Below, piece by piece: positions 25,887-38,639 of a stretch of 64,000 nt of DNA. Source of the stretch: Coprinus comatus (Eukaryota > Basidiomycota > Agaricomycetes > Agaricales > Agaricaceae); assembly GCA_034638255.1 (NCBI GenBank), contig JAWPGT010000078.1:39619-103618 (forward strand), written 5' to 3'. Numbering within the stretch: the first letter of the stretch is position 1; the number at the start of each line of letters is the position of its first letter. The notes under the pieces were generated by a model. That model ran no database searches. It saw nothing but the letters and a program-made list of their open reading frames with translations, and was not told the origin of the DNA. The translations under genes and the position numbers were made by a program.

Positions 25887-26670
25887 GATCTTCTTCTGTG
25901 TTACTATTGTAGCTGTGTTTGAATATGTTCATGGGAATAATGTCATGTTTTTGAATTGTTGTTCAGAATGTTTCTTTGTATTTTTCCTCTACCAACCAGT
26001 TCTCATTTGTTACAGATTTTGTGCATTTTTCTTCTTCATTATTGGATGCATTCTACAATTTGGTTAATTATAATATTTTTTTTTCATTTAAGAATTGTAC
26101 TTTTAACTGAAATACTGGTGCAGATAGACATATTCCATAAGGGTCACTGTCTTTCTCCAGCAAGTAGCAATGGTCTTCAGTTTTTGTGATAGATGTGCAT
26201 ATAGTTTGGATATGTACTATCATTTGACTCCAGTGATTGTAGAAATGAGGAAATTGGACTCCTTGAACTTCCTTGGGACCACCCCCAAGGAGCTCCAAGG
26301 AGCCTGAATGAAATGCAATGAAACCTATGAACTTGATTAGTCATTTATGGCATTTACCAATCAATCACATTGTGGTTGTGTTAGCCATCATATTGGTGAT
26401 AATTGAGTGATGTTATTTGCTGTTATTTAATGGATGACATCCCATAGGATTTAGAAAATCAAATCTATCTTCAAACTTTGTTTTTTCGGATACTTCCGAA
26501 ATTTGGTTTAGATTTCTAAACCATAGACACAATGTTTGTTAATTTTTATAAATAATGTAACATCCATATTTGGTAGATCATCCATTGATGTGAACCATGA
26601 GAACAGCAGGAGCTGGAGAAATAATGCACTTGGGTCTAATACTACTATCATTTGTACACTTGAGTCTTGA
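25887..26670. other. AT-rich spacer, no gene seen
   Basis: No coherent reading frame or family motif was found after the solo LTR. Confidence 0.5.
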
Positions 26671-26681
26671 TTCTTCATCAT

Positions 26682-26880
26682 AGACAGGTATAATAATGAT
26701 TTTGAAGACCTTGAAGATCTTCTACAAATACAACAGCTTCAGCAGAACCAACTTATTGCCTTGGAAGGAGAAGTTGCAATGACGGGTTATACCCACTTGC
26801 CAAACTCAAGGGCCACAGCTTAATACAGAGCCTTTGGACTATATGCACTCTTGGAAGATGAGTTTTCATAGGTATGCATT
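26682..26880 (+). pseudogene. Coding-like relic of unknown family
   Basis: The plus strand reads DFEDLEDLLQIQQLQQNQLI, ALEGEVAMTGYTHLPNSRAT and, after a TAA, YRAFGLYALLEDEFS. The regular helix pattern looks coding. No start or continuation could be traced, so it is a fragment. Confidence 0.35.
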
Positions 26881-27116
26881 GGTACTAAGCAGGTACGAAG
26901 TGTCTGTACAGTCACATGACATCTCGGAGATTCAAATTTAAAGTTTGAGGATGGCTTTTGACACAAAAAACATTTAGAAATGGGGCGACGAGGCCTCCTC
27001 TAGATTAAAGTTTAGAAATGGGTATATTTTGTTATGTAAAATCCAAGTAACTATATATGGAATACGGAACAATCAGCATGTCATGGAATTAAAGTTTGAG
27101 GACAATATTTGCATTT

Positions 27117-28731
27117 CTAAATCCTACAGGATGTCATCCAATACTTGTATATATTTGCATGCATCAAAGTGAGTCGGGGACTGGCGCACAGCGCCGCTAC
27201 GATGGTTGGACGTTTGCACAGTTCTTGCAAAATGGGAATTGTCTCATGCCAATGCCAAGAGTCTTGATCGATCACATGACATACAACAGCGACTGCATTC
27301 TCTGGAGTAACCCACGTATTCTCAGAACTCCTTAAGCCAGTAGCAATGTCTTCTAAGAGAGCTAGACCAAATATTACTAAAGGAATATATATAACAGATA
27401 TTGACTTTACCTGTTCGAGAATCACGGTCCATATCACAAATGGATTTCTCCAATGCCCAAATCTCTAACAGAGGTGCAGGGCGTTCAAAAGAGACAGGTG
27501 ACCTATTCCATTCCAACATTGCGTCAATCACTGCCTTTACATGAATCTTCTGGATAATTTCAGTATCATTGAGGTTATTCTCTCTTTCAAATGATGTCAA
27601 CAACACTTGCTCCTCCCAATTCCACTTGAGATCGGCAGGTGCATCTTTTTCCTTCAACTTCATCCATGACCCATAGCAAGAAGTAAATATCATACAAGAG
27701 TACGCATCCAGGGCAACTGTAGTCGCCTGTCTGTACTCGCGTGATATCCACAACAATGATTGATGTATTGATTCCACAGCCCCTGCCTTCTCTTTCCACC
27801 TTTTCACACCATTTGTATCATATTCCAACCAACTGCTGATGCCCTTCAATGTGTTCCAGATGTCCGATTTCATCTTCAATAGTGGCAGATTGGTGATAAG
27901 GAAAAAAAGCTTTTGCAGGATTACATGAAAAAGCCATGATTGAGGTGATCGGTATGGACAAAGGACGGGTCGAGGGTTGTTTGCACCAGTTGATTTTCCT
28001 ACAAGGAAGAGGAACTGACAGGTGGGGAGGACTGTGGTACAGACAATAAATCCACCAGATAGAGCAACAAGGAACGTCACTGGAATAGAGGCAAGTGACT
28101 TTGATTCCCATTGCAAGACCATGAACCCAACGAAGAAGAGACCAAGCGCAATCAGTAGGAAAAGTGGTATCATATTGAGGATGATCAAAACACCCCACTT
28201 CCGGAGACTCTCATGACGTTGATGTTGTAGAAATAGGTCCTCTTTGTTTGATACACCTGTGATATTCCTACTAAACTCTTGCAGCCATTGGAGACACAGA
28301 ATCCCTCCCAAAACCGCAACAAGACTAAGCGCGAGGCTGACGGAGAACAACACGTTGATGCGCTGGGAGGAGATGGAAGGCGTCATTTCTGGGTTGAGGG
28401 GAATAGGAATATTTGCTTGTGGATTGGATTGATTATTTAGTTGCAGGATGATTGTTCGTAGTAAAAGTACTGTCGTCTCTGCTGGATCGCCCTGTATTGT
28501 CTTGGCGGCTTCGATGGTAAAAGCTGTCACAATTGCCGAAAAGAGACCAGCCTGTAAAAGATTATCATAAGTATATATTACAATCCCAGAGTCAAGGCTG
28601 CTTACAAAAATGAGAAGATTATTCAATCCTTTTGTCCAACTCTCGTATGTTTCCTTTGTCAAAGACTCTGCCTTCCTGTTCAGCCCTTCCCATCGTTTCG
28701 CGTCCGCATCCTCATCCACAACCTTCAAATT
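27117..28731 (-). CDS. DUF6535 multi-pass membrane protein (copy 2)
   Basis: Exons 28731-28606, 28551-27411 and 27376-27117 splice in frame to 508 aa. The first intron (54 nt, GTAAGC...TTACAG) is a multiple of three and would otherwise be read through. The protein starts NLKVVDEDADAKRWEGLNRK, then has the DUF6535 core (LLIF/AGLFSAIVTAFTIEAAKT), four hydrophobic segments in the first 250 residues, the NPRPVLCPYRSPQSW motif and a long cytosolic-looking tail (SSENTWVTPENAVAVVCHVI). The function of the family is unknown. One or two tiny upstream exons (GIDP near 28785; ATG near 28927, MPRHR) are likely, so the true N-terminus is a little longer. It is the fuller paralogue of the gene at 11652-12499. 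Confidence 0.8.
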
Positions 28732-28929
28732 CTAAGCATACATATATGAGTGTTTATAACATGATTCTCCAACGAACTTGACTTACAGGATCTATACCTT
28801 CTAACGCTATATTCCTACTGTCAGCAATCATATTTATCAAATAAAAGGAAACTAGACAGTGGTGTGGTCAGGACATTCATTCTAATTGAAGGCAATTACT
28901 ACAACGTACCATACGATGGCGAGGCATAA

Positions 28930-30680
28930 CAAAGACGTTCGCTGTTATTCAAGCAAGGTGGAATCAAAAGTTCAAGATGGGGGCGGTTAGAGAGCACTAG
29001 CAACATCAATATTCAGTCTTCTCTTATGTAGTGACTCACCAGTTTGAATATGCACAGATCTAGATGTTCAGTGTCTACCAGTAAATCTAGAATGCATTCT
29101 CTGGAAAGACATCTATGAATATAGATACATAGTAATGGTTCCAATATTGGGGGGCTCCACTGTGCGAGATTGCTGGAATGAGAGAGTGGATCAGATTTTC
29201 TTCAACCATTGTTGCTATTCAGGTCAAGCACCCATGCGTTGATTTAGAAACACTCAGCGTGCGCTTAGCACGACAAGGCTGATAGCCAATCATTGCTCGA
29301 GCATATGTTCAGAAGCATCATAGTACTTACCAGGAGACACCATTGGGGCCATAGTAGATACATATCAATCATTCAATGTTCAAACGTTCAACAGCAACTG
29401 TCACAAAAATTACACACACACACAACCTTATACATGCTGCAGGATACAGTAGTCTTCATTGGAATACCTGGTACACGTGCCTCGGACTACCATATAGTAG
29501 TCGGTGTTCCAAACCACTCTCCAATCAGTATGGGGGATATCGATCTTCGGCGTGTAGCTTCCTTAACCGGGTAACCCAGTGTGTGTCATTTGACATGGGA
29601 ATCATTTAAATTTACGCGATCCTTCTTACATTTCCAGGTTAAACGCAACTGGGATAATCTGGGATGAGTTTTCACATCATCATCGAACTCAAGCTAGATC
29701 CTTCTGTATGGAACTAAACCAACCAGCCTTGACTCTTACCAATGGGCTTTCTTACAGGTCCAAAAAGACAGTCAGCGCCAGGTCAGCGCCCATGGGGTGA
29801 AGCAGAAGAGTCGTCTTTGGTTATGACGTGATGAGTTGATGCATCAACAACAGGACTAAAATAGATCAACTTGAATGGTCACAACGTCGAGGAAGAAACT
29901 CGACATGTAGGCACTGAAAACCCAGAAGTGCACTGACTAGTTTACAAGGTTCCTCCATTGGCAATTTTATTACGATAAGACACTAGTACCAAGTAGTGAG
30001 GACCTGTGGCCACATTGTTCGCCAACATCAACAACATAGATCACGTTTTGGAACAAAATCTGGAACTGTTGCTACCTGAAGTTTCTGAGAGACGGAAACA
30101 CTGACAAGAGTATAAAGCACGTCCTTTTCATTTCTATTTTACGACTCTTTCAGTAGATTGGCCGTGTATGGTTTGGATAAGATTCCTCAGTGTGATCGGT
30201 GGATATATTTGAACTATAGTCTATTACTGTTTCAGTGCTCTCTATTCCCCCTTTCTCTTTTTGTTGCCACTCCATAGTGTAGTACGCTTACTATACTCGC
30301 GCTACTCAAGTGGCACCTCCATCACGCTATGCTCCTCCCAAATCCCAAATCCAACCCTTCAGGCCTCAGACATTTATCCAACAAGCCAATCACAATACAC
30401 ATAGTTCTCCTAGACTCGTTATGGCATTATACACTCGTGAGCGTAGTTGAGACAGGTCATATTGTCGGAGATAGAGCCAACCCGAAAATTACTCAAGGGT
30501 TATAATATTCCGAGACGAAGTCTGTGGATTTATTTGCAGTGGCCGAGGCAAGACAGAAACAGAGCGTACACCAACAACTTGAGGAACCATAGAATTTCAC
30601 GAATGTTGATGTTATAAAACGACGAAAGCGCACTGTGACATTATAATCGGCCTTCTTTCCTTGTCTTTCTTGTCCAAGTA
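28930..30680. other. No supported gene
   Basis: I see no coherent ORF. The 29800-29950 part resembles 20280-20400 (a GTCGAGGAAGAAAC motif), so it belongs to the duplicated blocks. Confidence 0.4.
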
Positions 30681-30734
30681 CACGTTACTTTTGCTCGACA
30701 ATCTCATCATCCACTACCATATACTCATCACCAT

Positions 30735-32252
30735 CCGAACCCCACTGATAACTGGCCTCCAACAATTCCAAGCTCTCCGTCGTAACCATTCCAATAAACT
30801 CGTTTTCTCCCATGTCACAACTATTCTCTGCAGAGCCACTAAAGGCACCTTGGCTAAGAAACGGAAATTCAAGCATATCAGTAGTAGTTGAAGTGTCCTT
30901 ATATACCTTGAGACCCCAGACTCTTGCGAATGTAATTCAGAGTGGATTCCATCGCTCGTAAAGTTTCCATAATCTGATGATTATGGTGCTGGATATCAAC
31001 CACAGACTCCGCACCTATTAATACTCCCTCGCTTTCCATTCCTCCCGACAATGAAGGTTGTGAATCAAAATCGTTGCTATCGCCATGGGATATTTCGGTG
31101 CTCCCACTGGTAGTTGGTTGAACATTTGGGAGGAGCTTGAATCGGCCTTGCCGAATACCAGACAGGTGCTTTCCGAGTTCCTCGAGTAGTAGTAGATCGA
31201 GTTCGACGACCTGTGGAAGTCGTAATAGTTTGAGTATTGTGTAGAAGGTTACTACGAATACGCTTGGATGCGGTGTGTGACCCGACGGCTTCAACATCGG
31301 TTTCTGTGACTAAATCTTCACTTGTGATTTTGAGGTTGATGCATCACCAGTACGGATAAAGTTTTGAGGTGCAGGTCTCTTCTGGCGTACACAAACGAGC
31401 CTAATATTTTGACTTGAGTCGCATTCACCATCACCCTTGTATTCTGATTCATCTTCATCGGGTTCAACTTTAACAAAAAAAAAAAATGAGAACCGCATCA
31501 GAATGTGAGAAATGTGAAAGATGACGAACGTGATAATATTGGTTTCAGTCTCTTTTTTCTTTCTCCGTGAGCATTCCCATATTCCATTCTATCAACACCC
31601 TTTCCTTTTGAGGTCACAGCAACCAGGATCGCCATCGCCATATTTGTAGTAATATGAGCCTGAGCAGACCACGGTGGCAATCCAACATGACTAACACGAA
31701 CACCACTTCCTCTAGGAGGAACGAGTTTCACAAAATAACCATACTCCTTTTCCTCCAATCCCAATTTCTCCATGATCACCCTCTTTCTGAAAGCTTTCGT
31801 ACGTGAACCTGGTTGGATAGTACATGACTCGCAAATCTAGAAAGATAAAAATAAAAACAAAATTCAATGACAGCATCGGAAAGAGCGTGTCAGAAATTTC
31901 ACTTACATATTCCGGATCTCCGTTATTCAACCCATTCAACCACACCTTAGAACTCTTTTGAAACTTGGAATCCATACGCCCAAAACGGTAACCTCTGTCC
32001 AAATATCCGACACTAAAACTTGATTTCGAATCTCACTGTTGTCAATGTCAAGTTGATACACTGACTGGTCACTACTTGCAGCTTCAGAGTCGTCAACCAT
32101 GGCCTCTCGAATCAGCTGCGAACTGGTGGATGAACAGGATCAAGGACAGATGGAGGAGGAAGAATAAGTGGTAGTGGCATCCTATCCTCCCCATTGGTCG
32201 ATTTATATTGATTCGTGGGAGTTGTAGTGGACAAGAGATGGGCCAGATCCAT
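30735..32252 (-). pseudogene. Zinc-cluster-like gene, broken copy 3
   Basis: It starts MDLAHLLSTTTPTNQYKSTN at 32252 and is very close to the intact gene. An extra base in CCAGTTCGCAGCTG, a loss of about nine bases just after it, and a 19-bp deletion before TDSKFQKSS break exon 1. The cysteine-rich exon keeps MEKLGLEEKEYGYFVKLVPP but has lost most of the cysteine segment. The C-terminal exon (acidic region, METLRAMESTLNYIRKSL) is still readable. Confidence 0.75.
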
Positions 32253-32259
32253 GAATGAC

Positions 32260-34790
32260 GAAGACAAAGGAGAGGACAAGAGGACTGAGCGAATGAGCAA
32301 GAGCTGAGGAACGTGATGGATGCTGCAGAGAGAAACAGAGAAAGAAAAAGAGAGGAGGAATGAGGTTTATTATATCAAGTCCTTTCGGACCGGCGCTAGA
32401 TCCTCAGAGAGATCCTCAAACTCTCAACCCAAATTGTGCGGCCCAAGAAGAAGAAAACCAAACAAAGCAATCGTGACTGTGCAGGGGAGACATATGCCAC
32501 GTTTCAGTAGGATTTAACTTTCTTGGAATGATATCCGTTGAAACGTTGTTGACCACATATTTTGAACAACCTAAATATCTGTTGACTCCTCTGTACATTG
32601 TGGCAAAGGAACAAAAAACTCACGGCCATGTTGTCTGCAGAAAGAGTCTTGTATGCGTTAGGGCTGCGAGATCAAGGATTCAGGACCACAATTTCTCGTT
32701 AAAGCCAGATAGGTGACAGTCAGGTCTTCATCGTAGTTAGGTGTTGAATGATCACTGATGGGTAGAAGGTGAAAAGGTAAGCTGTCACGTTGAGGATATA
32801 CATTGAGATGATATGACTCACCCTAGTCCTTCCAAGCCAAGCGACACAGGAATGAAGAAAAGGGCGCCGGGGGTACATTTGAGCTTCTGAGAGTATAAAC
32901 CCTGAACTTGGGGTGTGAAGACTAGCCAATATTCATGCGCGTGACTGGACAAGTGTGGGTATAGAGAAAGACTGGTAGACTGGTAATGAACATACCCAGT
33001 GCAGATCGAGTGAAGCAGAGTGCAACAGAGAGAGGAAGCGTGATGATAAACAGTGACGTAATGTCAATAACGTAATCTGGCTTCCACTTGGAGAGACTGG
33101 TGATAAGTATAGGTTATGCAAGAGCTTCGCCTCATACAAACCAATGCAGAACTTTGGTCACCGCCCAAGAATAGAGCGCATGATACTTGAATCCGCCACT
33201 GAAGTGACATCACCACCCGGACCCCTCAACAACGCATGCCTGATACTATCAGTACCGGGATCTCTGAAAGTGTTTTATACTTTTGAATATACATGCAGTG
33301 TCAAGCTGGTTTAAATGTTGAGATTGTAGGTTGGTGAAGAGTTTGATTGAAGGAAGGGCAAGCACCTTGTCGGTTTTTACTCGTTCGATTTATTTGTCGT
33401 GTTCTATTTGATATACAAAATCCTGACGTATCTTAATAGTATGCATGTACAGGAGTCTACCGTGACTGAGCTCATGAATAAACTGTGTATTTGAGTGTTT
33501 CCAGAGTTTCTCGATCCTGTTACTATAAATCATGTGTCGGATAATAAAGGGATTCAGGCGTGTCCTTTCTATCGTTTTATTCGGGTTTCTGCTTTTTGCT
33601 CTTAAATCACAGAGAGACGGTTGGTTGACATCTTTAACATATATACAGGAGTTGTATCGATCAAGCATGACATTTCGACTTATGTGCATTTTACATTTCA
33701 TGTTTCTTGCTTTCTTTTCCTTTCTTCTTCTTTTATGTCTTCCATTCCCTCAAAACCCATGCCCATCTATTGAGTCTTGATAGACTTAGAATACCACGAC
33801 CCTCAGGGACTATAACGATCTATGATACACACCTAACTTCTACACATTATTGAGCCTCAACGACCTTCATATCAACAAAGCCTTCCAAATACATCATCAT
33901 CACTATTACACTCTTCCTCGAACTAAACCCTCCTTACCTTCAGGCGAATTCAAGTTCCTAAGCCTAGTTTAAGGTGTGTTCCGGATCCTATTGATATAGA
34001 TTTGTTTAACCTGATTGTCTGGGTTGGGTATTGAATCTGAGGATGAATGTTCAATAATGGACCGTGATCTTCGCTTCAATCATGGAGTACGACAGGATAC
34101 AGGAAGGATAGTGGAAGTGGAAGGTGAAAGGGTACACAATGTTGGATGTCGTGACTCAGCATCTGCCACGTCCTGTGTACACGACCAGTCTTGGTGAGAA
34201 ACACTACAGTTGAAGACAGACACGGATGTGAGGAAAAGAGTGCCAAAGGTATTTCTCATCCTGTACTTGAAAAGATACATTCTGGACTTGAGATATACGG
34301 AGACAGAACCCGGAAGACGAGTAACCAGGATTGAAGAGACAAGGCATATGGAGGAAGATAATCAGCATAGTTTCAAGCAGAGCAATACCAGGAAGACAGG
34401 TGTTGTTCGTAACATGATGGGTTGATGTCAACAGAACACCACCACCTACATGTACAGCTCCAAAGAGCAGAAGCTCGTTATAGGCAACGCACTAATGGAC
34501 TCTAGAACAATGATCTGCATGGCGGCAAGGAATCTTCAACCTGTACGTTCCAATTTATAAATGAACTTGATAATTTTTGATAGAACGGAATTTTGTTTAG
34601 ACCATTCAAGTAGAGATACTAGAGATGAGAGTAATAATGTTACTACAATAACGAAAATATATAACATTAGTATTACAATTGGCCTTCTTTGTTTTTCTTA
34701 TCTGATTCAGAAAGCACTACTTTCAAGTTTCGCTCGGCAATCTCAGCCCTATACTCATCAACATCCAAACCTCAACGACATTTATGAGCC
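32260..34790. other. Duplicated flanks of the zinc-cluster blocks
   Basis: It contains GA tracts, the CTGTTGACTCCTCTGTACAT block near 32578, and a counterpart of 13540-13720 near 34085-34200 (TACGACAGGATACAGGAA). No gene is supported. Confidence 0.45.
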
Positions 34791-34829
34791 ACTGATTATT
34801 GGTGCAATAAATCCCAACACCCTAGCCCC

Positions 34830-36278
34830 CCCTTCATTACAACCATTCCAATCAACTCATTTGCTCCCGTGTTGTGATTAATCTCCGTAAAACCATTGCG
34901 GGAACCTTGGGCAAACGAAGATTCGAGTACATCAGTAGTCGAAGTGTTCATAGGTACCTGGAGACCCACAAATATCATTCAAAGTTGATTCCATCCCTCG
35001 TCAAGTTTCCATCACTTGTTTCTCAAGATCCTAGGACCAGAAGGGCCAGATCAAACTTTCCAATTGACCTTCAACTCTGCGAATTATAGTGCCACCGTTC
35101 CTTCCATGTGTCCCAATAAACGTCATGAAGTAGAATTTCAAGTTTGCTTTTGTCAGGTATTTTGTCGCTCCCATTGGTAGTCTGTGGAATATTTGCATTC
35201 CAGAGACGTTGAAGGTTGCTACAAACACATTTGGACTCTCTACAACACCCGATGACTTTGATATAGGTTCCTCTGATTAAAGCTCCGGAATGGATAATCT
35301 TTGGAGGAACAGGTTCTTCCCAATGCAAGGCAAGTTGACAATTTGATTTTCTTTATCGGTGTTGGATTTACCATCATCGTCGTATTCATCTTCTGAACAA
35401 GAATGAGAATTGTATCGTCATGAGAGAAATGTGAACCCGACGGACTTGATAACGTGGTGTGTTGCTTCTGTTCTTTCTCCCCTACGACCTTCCCACTTCC
35501 ATTTCCATTCTGATATTCCTTTCTATCAACACCCTCCCCTTTCCTCCTGGATCTCTTCTTCGTCAAAGGTAAATTTGAACCTTCAACAATTGAAATTTGC
35601 TACCTTCGTAGGAGAGCGTAGTCGCAATCAAACTCGCCCCAGCCAAACCTCCAAATTTCCATGAATCCCAGTACAAGAGTGAGTAGCATGGACGCCACTT
35701 CCTCTTGGAGGAACAAGCTTCACGAGATCATCATAGTCGTTATCCTTTGACTCCAATTTCTCCATAATCACTCACTATCTGAACTGTTTTGTGCGTGAAC
35801 AAGTACAACGCGATACAATACATGATTGTCGCTGCATACCTTTATGATTACACCCGGCTCTGGAACCTGTTTGGATCGTGTAGGACTCGCGAATCTAGAA
35901 ATAGAAGATAAAACAAAGTGTAGTGACAGCGTCGGAAGAGGGCTTGTCGAGAAAATTCACTTACATGTCCCACATACATCCCTTCAAATTTCAGCCATAC
36001 CGAGTCCAGTTTATAAAACGCCATGCAAACATCCGACACTAAAATTCAATCTCAAGTCTCACTTGCCGTCAATGTTGAGCTGACACACTGACTGATCGTG
36101 ATGATTTGCAGCTTCAGACTCATCAATGGCGTCCTGCATATGCGACTGGTGGATGAACAGGACCAAGGACAGGGACAGGTAACGGAGGAGAAAGAAGTGG
36201 TAGTGACATCCTATCCTCCCCATTGGTCGATCAAGATTGATCCGTAGGTGTACTGAGCGAGGGATAGGGTGGATCCAT
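34830..36278 (-). pseudogene. Zinc-cluster-like gene, broken copy 4
   Basis: It aligns from a start at 36278 to about 34830. The Lys/Arg-rich segment (MTKKRSRRKGEGVDRKEYQN) and the intron 2 donor context are preserved. The exon 1 acidic region and the cysteine segment are shortened and out of frame. The C-terminal part (VPMNTSTTDVLE) remains recognisable. Confidence 0.65.
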
Positions 36279-36849
36279 GAATAACGGAGACAAAAGAGAA
36301 GACAATATGACTGAGCGAACGAGTAAGAGGCAAGGAAAGTGGTGGACGGTGCAGGGAGAGAGAGAAAGAGAAATAGAGGAAGTTGAGAGCCAAAAAACGG
36401 TTGATTATACCAAGTCTTTTCAAACCGGTTCTAGAACCTCAAAAAGACCCTTGAATGCAGAATAAATAAAAACTAAACAAAGCAATTGTGACTGCGCAGC
36501 GGAGACACACACCACGTTAAGTAGGATTAAAGTTTCTTGGAATGATATCCGTTGAAACATTGTTGACCACATGTTCTGAACCTAAATATCTGATGACTCC
36601 TCTGTAAAATTTGGCAAAGGAGAAGAAACCCACAGCAATGTTGTCCGCAGAAAGAGTCTTGTGTGCGTTAGGACCTGCGAGATCAAGGATTTAGGACCAC
36701 AATTTCTTGTTAAAACCAGATAGGCGACAGCCTAAGATCTTCATCGCAGTTAGGTGTTTGTGGAGAGGAATGACAATCTCATTGACAGTGATCAATCAAT
36801 CACTGATAATTATAGACTGAGTCGGGGGTGAAAAGGTAAGTTGTCACGG

Positions 36850-37640
36850 TATACACTGCGCCGGTGATATGGTAAGCCGGCTGGTCTAACGAGTGCTTAC
36901 CTAAGCTTTATCAAGGGCCTGGGCTTTGATGTAGATACTGACCTTATCGTAAATCTGGCGCTTAGTAAGCTTCAGATAGATCAGTAAAATATATCATATG
37001 TTTTTTTTCAATTCATCGTTCCCCTTTGGTCTTCGATCTCCCTTTGTTATAGATTAGGTAATATTCTTAGTATTATCATGCACCAGCTATACGGTGATAT
37101 TTTAGTATCCCTATTTGTTTTATTAAATATTTATCAAATACATATTTTGAATACATCATAAACCAGGGTCTATAATAGGGTCTCAATAAGGCTCTCGTCT
37201 TTATTAAGACCTTCCCTAACAATACTGTGACATCATGTCACACGATATAATCACGGTATATATGTGATATTTTCCGAGAATACATCGAAGTACAGAGGGC
37301 ATGCCAGTGAGTCGTAGAAAATAGAGGCTCAAGACTCAAGCACAGACGTCATTAAAGAAGAGGTGCAATCTGTATGTATATTGCCGCACATAAGACTCGC
37401 GTGAGATTATGGATCTAATTAGGTGTGATAGGCGAGTGATGACGTAGTGATGCGATCAATACTCATATGCACTAAATATAGGACTAACACCTTGTTTAAA
37501 GTACCAACTTTGAAAATACTTGAAATGTTCAATGTGATCATTGCAAGAAATGGGTTGGAGGCTGGAGAACGACTTATGAGGTAAATATGTACGCGCGAGT
37601 CGAATAAACTTTAGTTTTCCATCAGCGCTTCTCTTTTCCT
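36850..37640. other. AT-rich spacer, no gene seen
   Basis: No family motif or long frame was found. It marks the end of the duplicated zinc-cluster blocks. Confidence 0.45.
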
Positions 37641-37647
37641 CATTATT

Positions 37648-38099
37648 ATGCACATCTCTCAGCCTCTATTCAACATCGCTAAAAACTCCTACTATATCTC
37701 TAAACAGCTTGTAAAAAGCCATCCACACATAGCATGTAAGAAAGAAATGATGGAAAGAGCTGTGGAAGTAGCAAAACCGCTGCTTAGGAAGATCTTCCCT
37801 CACTGCAAGGCAGTGGCCAAAAATCATGTGAGATGGGCTCTCCTGTACGTATTTTCGCATCTTTTGTTATCATACTAACCTTATAGCATAGTCGTGAGCT
37901 TCACAAAGCACATCCAGACGATTGGGAACACTACACCATCCGGGCATTCAGAAAAGACGAAGATCGCAGGAAGGGCACGGTGGCTCAATGGCAGTCCTTC
38001 TGTGCCGTTCATGTCAACGACAGCGGTAGACAGATGACGTTCGGAACTGCCGGGTCGAAATGGCATGGGGTAGACATGGATTCTCGATGCCAGCATTAG
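37648..38099 (+). CDS. Small hypothetical protein, two exons
   Basis: Exons 37648-37844 and 37892-38099 join in frame (GTACGT donor, CATAG acceptor, 47-nt intron) to 134 aa. The N-terminal half is basic and helical (AKNSYYISKQLVKSHPHIAC, AVEVAKPLLRKIFPHC). The second exon reads RELHKAHPDDWEHYTIRAFR and ends SKWHGVDMDSRCQH. Codon choice and a clean splice support a real gene or a recent fragment. I do not recognise the family. Confidence 0.5.
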
Positions 38100-38448
38100 T
38101 TTGGAAATAAACTTGAGTGAAGGTATGTTTCTTACCACTTCGTTCATTAGTTTCCTAACGCATTCGAACAAGCTTTCTAAACGACAATCTATGGCCTATA
38201 TATAAAACTACTATGTTATTACATTGCTATCTTTCCCTGTTGTTTCGATTGTTGTCTTGCTGTGTTGTTTTGAAATCTATGTATACAATATATATATGTT
38301 ACTATCCTGACCTAGTGGACAGAGTAGGTTTCGCGTTGCAGATGGCTTAACAGATATACTGTTCCATTAACCCTGACTGAGGCTTGAATATATTATTTTA
38401 CTTCATTGCATTTGTTTGCTTACTCGGGTTTGTTCACTGACTCTTGAG

Positions 38449-38630
38449 ATTATTTCATTTTTACGATTCTTTGACTTTATTGGATGGTTTAGATTACTTG
38501 TACTTGTTCGCTTACTCTAGATTATTTCACTTTCTACAATGTTTTGATTTCATGGATGATTTAGATTATTTGGATTTGTTCGTTTACTTTGGATTATTTC
38601 ATTTTCATTTTTTTTATGATTCTTTATATA
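38449..38630 (+). repeat. Tandem repeat, about 70 bp, three imperfect copies
   Basis: GATTATTTCA(T/C)TTT recurs near 38449, 38519 and 38591, each followed by a TTGA(T/C)TT...GATGGTTTAGATTA-like stretch. The frame on + reads as repeated LFHF...DYLDLF, which is low-complexity translation rather than a convincing gene. Confidence 0.6.
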
Positions 38631-38639
38631 CTATCAATA

